Position numbers and translations under genes: made by a program. From Cytophagales bacterium (GTDB lineage: Bacteria; Bacteroidota; Bacteroidia; Cytophagales; Spirosomataceae), in contig JABMMK010000128.1 of the NCBI GenBank assembly GCA_013205605.1, positions 1 to 11,571 on the forward strand: a stretch of DNA of 11,571 nucleotides, read 5' to 3'. Of this stretch, positions 6,450 to 11,571 are shown piece after piece. The notes under the pieces were generated by a model. The model saw only the letters and a list, made by a program, of their open reading frames with translations, was not told the DNA's origin and did not search any database. How positions within the stretch are numbered: the stretch's first letter is position 1; each line of letters starts with the position of its first letter.

Positions 6450-8315
6450 TTATTTTTCGGAGAGTTCTAGCCATCTGGCTTCTTTTTCTTCCAGCGAGTT
6501 TTTGATTTCTTCAATTTGAGTGGCCCATTGGCCTAATATTTGAAAGTCCTCATGGCCGGCATTCAATTGCTCGATCAACCCTTGTTTACTTTGTTCAAGA
6601 TCTTGTATTTCTTTTTCTAAAGCTTCAAATTCCTTTTGCTCTTTGAAACTTAGTTTACTAACCTTGGTCGTAGTTGAATTCTCTGTAGAAGGTGCTTTTA
6701 CGGGGCTTGGTTTGTTGGCCACCGCTGTATTTTCTGATTGGTTTTCTAATGAAATCCGATAATCAGTATAATTTCCGTTAAAGAATTTCACTTCCCCTTC
6801 TCCTTCCACTAGGATCAATTGGTCCACCAAATTATCCATGAAATAACGATCATGAGAAACTAATAGTAGGCAGCCCTGGAACTCCGATAAAAAATCTTCT
6901 AAGAGTTGGAGTGTATCTAAATCAAGATCGTTCGTCGGCTCATCTAAGATTAAAAAGTTAGGATTTTGGACCAACACCCGCATGAGCTGAAGGCGTTTTT
7001 TCTCTCCTCCCGAAAGTTTCTCTACAGGCGTATATTGCTGAGCGGTAGGGAATAAAAATTTACTTAAAAATTGGCTCGGACTTAGCGATTCATTTTTACC
7101 ATAAGGGATAACTTCCGCTATTTCCGTGATGGTGTCGATGACCCTTTGCTCAGGTTTAAAATCAAATGGTATTTGGGTATAATACCCAATCACTAATGTT
7201 TCACCTGGATCGATCGTTCCCGCATCTGGTTTTTCTAAGCCGGTAAGAAGTTGGAGAAAGGTGGTTTTCCCAGCCCCATTTTTGCCAACGATTCCGATGC
7301 GGTCTTTTTTCTTAAACGTATAAGTAAACTCGTTTATGATTTTTTTATCTCCCCACGCTTTTTTAAGCCCGTTGATTTCAATGATTTTATTTCCTAATCT
7401 GGACATTTGAATATTGAGCTCCAGCTTGCTGTCATCGAGTTTCTTATGAGCCATTTCATCGATTTCAGTAAATGCATCGATGCGGTATTGCGCTTTGGTT
7501 CCCCTTGCTCTGGGTTGCTTCCGCATCCATTCAAGTTCCTTGCGATACAGGTTTTTTGCTTTGGATATGCTGCTCGCTTCGGATGCTTCTCTTTCGGCTT
7601 TCTTCTCTAAAAAATAGGCGTAATTGCCCTCATAGGTATATAAAGCACCCAGGGCAAGCTCAAACATTTTATTACATATTTTATCTAAAAAATAGCGATC
7701 GTGGGAGACGACTAACACGGTCACATTGGGGCCTGAAAGAATTCCTTCTAGCCATTCTATCGTTTCAATGTCCAAGTGGTTAGTTGGCTCATCCAAGATC
7801 ATAATGTCTGGACTTTCAATCAGCAATTTAGCCAACGAAAGGCGTTTTTTCTGCCCTCCTGAAAGCGTGGATACTTTTTGGTCTCCATCAGGAATACCTA
7901 ACCTCGTAATGATTTGTTTGGCCCTTGCCTCATAATCCCAAGCATTATGCAATTCCATTAAAGCAAAGGAGTCTTCTAACTCCTTAGGCTCGCCTGAAAG
8001 CATGGCCTTTTCGTAGGCTTTAATGGCAACGGCGGACGGCAAGTCGTCTGAAAATAGATAATTTAAGACTTGTTCTTTTTCAGAAAAAATGGGGTTTTGG
8101 GGTAAATAGCCTACACGAATACCTTTGCGGATGGATATTTTTCCATCGTCAGGCGTTTGCATGCCCATTAATGTTTCCATCAATGAAGTTTTACCGGTCC
8201 CATTTTTGCCAATTAAGGCAACTTTTTCACCTTTTTGTAGGCCAAAGAACAGACTTTTAAAGATCCATCTTTCTCCGATGTTGCGTGAAATATTTTCCGC
8301 CGATAAGTAATTCAT
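6450..8315 (-). CDS. uup: ABC-F family ATPase, Uup-like
   Basis: This 621-residue cytoplasmic protein has two ABC ATPase domains and no membrane segments, so it is an ABC-F translation-type ATPase, not a transporter. Domain 1 has Walker A 'GKNGTGKT' (36-43), signature 'LSGGQKKR' (151-158) and Walker B ending 'LDEPTNHLD' (E176). Domain 2 has 'GKNGAGKT' (344-351), 'LSGGEKKR' (434-441) and 'LDEPTNDLD' (E459). Both catalytic glutamates are intact. The linker between them contains 'ELEWMRKQPRARGTKAQYR', which is characteristic of Uup, and a charged C-terminal coiled coil (about 555-621) also fits Uup. Family members bind ribosomes and influence stalled or structured complexes; Uup has also been linked to transposon precise excision. 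It lies 23 bp downstream of tatC and is probably the last gene of that operon. The exact subfamily is less certain than ABC-F itself. Confidence 0.88.
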   Translation of the reverse strand: MNYLSAENISRNIGERWIFKSLFFGLQKGEKVALIGKNGTGKTSLMETLMGMQTPDDGKISIRKGIRVGYLPQNPIFSEKEQVLNYLFSDDLPSAVAIKAYEKAMLSGEPKELEDSFALMELHNAWDYEARAKQIITRLGIPDGDQKVSTLSGGQKKRLSLAKLLIESPDIMILDEPTNHLDIETIEWLEGILSGPNVTVLVVSHDRYFLDKICNKMFELALGALYTYEGNYAYFLEKKAEREASEASSISKAKNLYRKELEWMRKQPRARGTKAQYRIDAFTEIDEMAHKKLDDSKLELNIQMSRLGNKIIEINGLKKAWGDKKIINEFTYTFKKKDRIGIVGKNGAGKTTFLQLLTGLEKPDAGTIDPGETLVIGYYTQIPFDFKPEQRVIDTITEIAEVIPYGKNESLSPSQFLSKFLFPTAQQYTPVEKLSGGEKKRLQLMRVLVQNPNFLILDEPTNDLDLDTLQLLEDFLSEFQGCLLLVSHDRYFMDNLVDQLILVEGEGEVKFFNGNYTDYRISLENQSENTAVANKPSPVKAPSTENSTTTKVSKLSFKEQKEFEALEKEIQDLEQSKQGLIEQLNAGHEDFQILGQWATQIEEIKNSLEEKEARWLELSEK

Positions 8316-8338
8316 ACGATTGTGTTAGTTGAATTCAA

Positions 8339-9211
8339 TTAAGGATTCGATTCAAGGGCTTCTTCCCTCATTTTTTTTCTTAGGACTCTTCCAGATACCC
8401 AGATACTGATTTCATACAATCCTAACAGTGGAAATGCCACAAGGAGTTGGGAAATCACATCGGGTGAAGGGGTGATGATCGCTGCGACAATTAAGATCAC
8501 AATCATCGCATGCTTCCTATATTCCCTCATAAAAGAAGGTGTTAGAATACCTACTTGGGATAACACAAAAGCCACCATGGGTAGTTGGAATGTCAATCCG
8601 CACGCAAGCGTAAGCATGGATAATAATGAGATATAATCATTAACGTCAAATTGATTTTGAATCGTAGCATCCAATTTGAAATTGGCTAGAAAGTTGATCG
8701 CCATCGGAGCCACCACATAATAACCAAAGGAAACCCCCATGAAAAATAAGGTGGATACCCAGAAAACGGCTCCTTTTGCTGCTTTTAATTCTTTGTTTTT
8801 TAAGCCTGGCTTGATGAATCTCCAAAGCTCAAAAAATGCATAGGGGAATGAAAACAATAATCCAACAATAATGGATTGTGTTAATGCCATCATAAACTGA
8901 CCCGAAACCTCTCTACTTTGCAGAATGAAGTCTGCTTTTTGCATACACAAACTAGCCCAACCCGTGATGTCGGCTAAATGACAAAGCGCTAAATTGGTCG
9001 CAAAATCGACTTTCGTTGGCCCCATAATAATGTTGCCAAAAATCTCATTTCTAAAAACCCATGCGGCAATGGTGAAAACCAAAATCGCAGCGATGGATCG
9101 CATGATGTGCCAACGTAACTCCTCTAAATGGTCTAGAAACGACATTTCAGTCCCGTCTTTCTCTTCTACGTCGTCATCAAAATCATTTTCCCAATCTTGG
9201 TCTGTGGCCAT
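8339..9211 (-). CDS. tatC: Sec-independent protein translocase subunit TatC
   Basis: This is the 290-residue multi-spanning inner-membrane subunit that recognises twin-arginine signal peptides and, with TatA/B-type partners, exports folded proteins. The cytoplasmic N-terminal signature 'SFLDHLEELRWH' (24-35) precedes the first membrane segment. 'PYAFFELWRFIKPGLKNKE' contains the conserved proline, glutamate (E128) and PGL turn. 'TPSPDVISQLLVAFPLLGLYE' marks the final segments. About six membrane helices are visible. The first periplasmic loop is fairly long (about residues 60-105), and the N-terminus carries an acidic stretch, 'DDDVEEKDG'. The gene starts 8 bp after the glyA stop and lies 23 bp before the ABC-F gene, implying co-transcription. 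No tatA or tatB is present in the window. Confidence 0.95.
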   Translation of the reverse strand: MATDQDWENDFDDDVEEKDGTEMSFLDHLEELRWHIMRSIAAILVFTIAAWVFRNEIFGNIIMGPTKVDFATNLALCHLADITGWASLCMQKADFILQSREVSGQFMMALTQSIIVGLLFSFPYAFFELWRFIKPGLKNKELKAAKGAVFWVSTLFFMGVSFGYYVVAPMAINFLANFKLDATIQNQFDVNDYISLLSMLTLACGLTFQLPMVAFVLSQVGILTPSFMREYRKHAMIVILIVAAIITPSPDVISQLLVAFPLLGLYEISIWVSGRVLRKKMREEALESNP

Positions 9212-9219
9212 ATGCTATT

Positions 9220-10512
9220 TTATAAATAAAGAGGGAATTGTTTAACCCACTCGTTAACGTCTCCTTTAATCTGTTTTAAAACAGATTCATTATCATGGTG
9301 CATGAGGGCTTTGTCGATCATGTCAACAATCTGGCTCATGTCATTTTCTTTTAATCCTCGGGTGGTCATGGCCGCTGTACCTACTCGCATTCCTGAAGTC
9401 ACAAATGGCGATTTATCATCAAAAGGAACCATGTTTTTATTAATGGTAATGTCCGCTTGAATTAATGTATTCTCAGCTAATTTGCCACTTAAGCCTTTGG
9501 GCCTCAAATCAATCAGCATCAAGTGATTGTCTGTTCCTCCCGAAATAATATCATATCCTTTGCTTAAAAAAGCTTTCGCCATGGCTTGCGCATTGGATTT
9601 AACTTGTTGGGCATATTGGCCAAATTCTGGCGTCAAAGCCTCTCCAAATGCGATCGCTTTTGCGGCAATAACGTGCTCTAAAGGCCCTCCTTGTGTTCCA
9701 GGAAAAACGGCTCCATCGAGACAGGCCGACATCATTTTTAATTCGCCCTTCAATGTTTTGAAGCCAAATGGATTCTCAAAATCATTGCCCATCATGATCA
9801 AACCACCACGCGGTCCACGCAACGTTTTATGTGTGGTAGTCGTTACAATATGGCAATGTTGCATCGGATCATTTAACAAACCCTTAGCGATTAAAGCGGA
9901 TGGATGAGATATATCGGCCAATAAAATGGCACCTATTTTATCTGCAATAGCTCTTAAACGTGCATAATCCCAATCGCGAGAATACGCAGAAGCCCCACAA
10001 ATTAATAACCTAGGACTTTCTTTCAAGGCAATTGCCTCTACCTTATCCCAATCGATTAAACCTGTTTCTTTTTCAACGCCGTAAAAAAACGCTTGAAAAT
10101 ATTTACCTGAGAAGTTGACCGGTGAACCATGAGAAAGGTGTCCCCCATGTGCCAAATCAAATCCTAAAATTTTATCCCCTGGATTTAAAAACGATAAAAA
10201 AACAGCTGCATTCGCTTGCGCACCTGAGTGAGGTTGCACGTTCGCCCATGTGGCGCCAAATAATTTTTTGGCACGTTCGATGGCAATGGTTTCCACGACA
10301 TCGACTACCTCACAACCTCCGTAATACCTTTTTCCTGGTAAGCCTTCTGCATACTTATTCGTCAAAACACTTCCTTGGGCCTCCATTACTTGAGGGGAAG
10401 TGAAGTTTTCAGAAGCAATTAATTCGATGCCGAATTCTTGTCGATGTCCTTCTTCGCTGATTAATGAAAAAATTTCAACGTCTCGCTGGGTGGGAAATGT
10501 GCTAGCAGCCAT
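9220..10512 (-). CDS. glyA: Serine hydroxymethyltransferase
   Basis: GlyA is a cytoplasmic PLP enzyme that converts serine plus tetrahydrofolate into glycine plus 5,10-methylene-tetrahydrofolate, the main source of one-carbon units. The 430-residue length is typical. Visible motifs are 'ELIASENFTSPQV' (30-42), 'NKYAEGLPGKRYYGG' (52-66), 'VQPHSGAQAN' (92-101), and the PLP-lysine motif 'TTTTHKTLRGPRGG' with K229 forming the Schiff base. D200 and H203 lie in 'ADISHPSALIAKG', where many bacteria instead have a 'DMAHIAGL' version; the variant seen here is one I associate with Bacteroidota. It is the first gene of a probable minus-strand operon with tatC and the ABC-F gene. It is divergent from dsbD across 172 bp. 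The catalytic residues are complete, so a normal enzyme is expected. Confidence 0.97.
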   Translation of the reverse strand: MAASTFPTQRDVEIFSLISEEGHRQEFGIELIASENFTSPQVMEAQGSVLTNKYAEGLPGKRYYGGCEVVDVVETIAIERAKKLFGATWANVQPHSGAQANAAVFLSFLNPGDKILGFDLAHGGHLSHGSPVNFSGKYFQAFFYGVEKETGLIDWDKVEAIALKESPRLLICGASAYSRDWDYARLRAIADKIGAILLADISHPSALIAKGLLNDPMQHCHIVTTTTHKTLRGPRGGLIMMGNDFENPFGFKTLKGELKMMSACLDGAVFPGTQGGPLEHVIAAKAIAFGEALTPEFGQYAQQVKSNAQAMAKAFLSKGYDIISGGTDNHLMLIDLRPKGLSGKLAENTLIQADITINKNMVPFDDKSPFVTSGMRVGTAAMTTRGLKENDMSQIVDMIDKALMHHDNESVLKQIKGDVNEWVKQFPLYL

Positions 10513-10684
10513 GTAATAAATGTGGATTGAATTTCGTTTTAAAGAGTGTAAAATTACGAATTTTTAACGGAATAGAAAAACGATCATTCCCCATTTTTGA
10601 ATAAATATCCCATGAGGTTCCGCTATTTTTTGTTAATTTTGAATCTTGAATAAAGGGGAAGAGGCGATTTTAAAATTATAGAGA
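10513..10684. promoter_or_regulatory. Divergent promoter region between glyA and dsbD
   Basis: These 172 AT-rich bases hold the promoters of both genes. The dsbD side has a perfect -7 box, listed separately. For glyA, the minus strand carries TAATTTTA at 10549-10556, one mismatch from TAnnTTTG, which is only a weak candidate. I see no riboswitch-like structure, even though glyA genes in some other bacteria are controlled by one. I see no small gene. Confidence 0.45.
10634..10641 (+). promoter_or_regulatory. Bacteroidota-type -7 promoter box for dsbD
   Basis: TAATTTTG exactly matches TAnnTTTG and lies 43 bases before the ATG at 10685, giving a leader of about 37 bases. No TTG is found at the expected -33 spacing. 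A purine-rich run (GGGGAAGAGG, 10654-10663) follows, but it is too far from the ATG to be a normal Shine-Dalgarno sequence. Confidence 0.45.
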
Positions 10685-11571
10685 ATGAAACTGAAATTAA
10701 TCATTTTGCTTTTCTTGGGTTTTGTGGGATTTACAGGCTTGGCCCAAAAAATCACACCGGCTAAATGGTCATGGACTTTGGAGCCAACAAACCCCATCGT
10801 TGGCCAAAGCGCTGAAATTATATTTAAAGTTAAAATCGACAAAGGCTGGTACTTATATTCATCTGATTTCGATAAGGAATTAGGGCCTGTGGTCACGACC
10901 ATTAAGATCAAAGAGGGTCTAGGCGTATCTATTGACGGACCTCTTAAGGCCATAAATCCACATTCAAAATTTGACAAAGAGATTTGGAACGGTACATATA
11001 CCTATTTCACGGAGGAAGCTGAATTTCGACAAACCGTAAAAATCACCTCAGATTCTTGGAAGATAGACGGATCTTATGATGCTCAAACCTGTTCGAATGA
11101 GAGCGGTCTGTGTGTGCCAATTAAGGGTCCATTTCTGATAAGTTCCAAGCTAAGCGCATCCTCTACGCCAGAGGATTCAAAAAAAAAAGCCTCTAATTCA
11201 GCTGTAAAATTAGCAGCACCAGAAGATGATCAGTCTTTATGGCAGTTTTTCTGGGTGGCGATGGGCGCTGGTTTGTTGGCCTTGCTGACTCCCTGCGTGT
11301 ATCCACTGATTCCCATGACGGTTAGTTTTTTTACGAAACAACAAGGTGGGAAAAAGTTAGCTTTTCTATATGGCTTCTTCATTGTTTTGATCTATGTGTT
11401 TTTTGGCACCATTTTAGCTTTTTTTGCTGGCGCTAGTTTTGCTAATTTTTTAAGTACACATTGGATTCCTAACCTGTTATTCTTTGCTATTTTTATCTTT
11501 TTTGGAATTTCTTTTTTGGGGGCATTCGAAATTGTGTTGCCTTCTGGTTTGGTCAATAAAGTCGACGCGAA
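10685..11571 (+). CDS. dsbD: Thiol:disulfide interchange protein DsbD, N-terminal part (runs off the window)
   Basis: The frame stays open from ATG 10685 to the window end, giving 295 codons of a longer gene. A signal peptide ends near 'TGLAQ' (residue 21). The following periplasmic alpha domain (about 25-160) carries a cysteine pair, C136 and C143 in 'TCSNESGLCVP', which would pass electrons to periplasmic partners. A short linker leads into the membrane domain, whose first helix has the hallmark 'LLTPCVYPLIPMTVSFFTK' with C204. Two more hydrophobic segments follow. DsbD moves reducing power from cytoplasmic thioredoxin to periplasmic thiol proteins, including those serving cytochrome c maturation. 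The C-terminal thioredoxin-like domain would lie beyond the window. The alpha-domain pair is spaced C-x6-C, against the C-x5-C I recall from E. coli. Confidence 0.9.
   Translation, partial: MKLKLIILLFLGFVGFTGLAQKITPAKWSWTLEPTNPIVGQSAEIIFKVKIDKGWYLYSSDFDKELGPVVTTIKIKEGLGVSIDGPLKAINPHSKFDKEIWNGTYTYFTEEAEFRQTVKITSDSWKIDGSYDAQTCSNESGLCVPIKGPFLISSKLSASSTPEDSKKKASNSAVKLAAPEDDQSLWQFFWVAMGAGLLALLTPCVYPLIPMTVSFFTKQQGGKKLAFLYGFFIVLIYVFFGTILAFFAGASFANFLSTHWIPNLLFFAIFIFFGISFLGAFEIVLPSGLVNKVDA

Noticed and set aside
7472..7783. Plus-strand open frame of 103 codons inside the ABC-F gene
   Set aside because: It is antisense to the conserved Uup-type linker and first ATPase domain; its low-complexity product has no supporting feature.
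6450..8315. Antibiotic-resistance type ABC-F protein
   Set aside because: The linker carries the Uup-type 'WMRKQPRARGTK' motif and the C-terminus has a Uup-like coiled coil; nothing points to a resistance subfamily.
9527..9907. Plus-strand open frame of 126 codons inside glyA
   Set aside because: It lies wholly antisense to a fully conserved glyA, has no recognisable domain and no promoter or ribosome site; it is a shadow frame.
10513..10684. Glycine or tetrahydrofolate riboswitch upstream of glyA
   Set aside because: The leader is short and AT-rich, with no GC-rich stems or conserved core that I can recognise.
10633..10977. Minus-strand open frame of 114 codons over the start of dsbD
   Set aside because: It overlaps the dsbD signal peptide and alpha domain, whose motifs are clear on the plus strand; the antisense product resembles nothing I recognise.
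1..11571. Mobile element, CRISPR array, defence island or tRNA gene
   Set aside because: No transposase, integrase, regularly spaced repeats, nuclease or cloverleaf was seen on either strand, and base composition looks even throughout.

Overview
The window looks like an ordinary chromosomal stretch of a Bacteroidota bacterium, most likely Cytophagales. The support is indirect. Two starts are preceded by a perfect Bacteroidota -7 box (TAnnTTTG), most starts lack a Shine-Dalgarno sequence, the DNA is moderately AT-rich, and GlyA carries the 'DISHP' active-site variant I associate with Bacteroidota. A giant periplasmic fusion of ThuA, sugar dehydrogenase, PKD, cytochrome c and CBM6-like domains also fits this group. 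The genus cannot be read from the sequence. I see no tRNA, rRNA, CRISPR array, insertion sequence or phage gene.

Layout. Positions 1-171 hold the 3' end of a TerC-family membrane protein gene (+). It converges with one base to spare on an AraC-type regulator gene (-, 173-1054). The regulator is divergent from a phytanoyl-CoA dioxygenase-like Fe(II)/2-oxoglutarate oxygenase gene (+, 1176-1964). A dienelactone hydrolase-like exported protein (-, 2094-2930) is divergent from the 1124-residue fusion protein (+, 3022-6396), with 91 bp between them. A strong bidirectional terminator (6418-6448) separates the fusion gene from a minus-strand operon read glyA, tatC, uup-like ABC-F (10512 down to 6450, gaps of 8 and 23 bp). 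Divergent from glyA is the 5' part of dsbD (+, 10685 to the window edge), including its signal peptide, alpha domain and first membrane segments.

How the genes may work together. The left half looks catabolic or accessory: a cupin-AraC sensor next to an oxygenase, then two exported enzymes facing each other across a shared promoter region. The fusion protein could oxidise a sugar with its PQQ-type propeller and pass electrons to its own c-type haem. The right half is housekeeping: one-carbon metabolism (glyA), folded-protein export (tatC), a ribosome-associated ABC-F ATPase, and periplasmic thiol reduction (dsbD). The exported proteins here have Sec-type signal peptides without a twin-arginine motif, so tatC is not obviously linked to them.

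The most notable object is the fusion protein. I recognise its domains as a combination recurring in this phylum, so it is under-characterised rather than clearly new. I found no convincing undescribed system.
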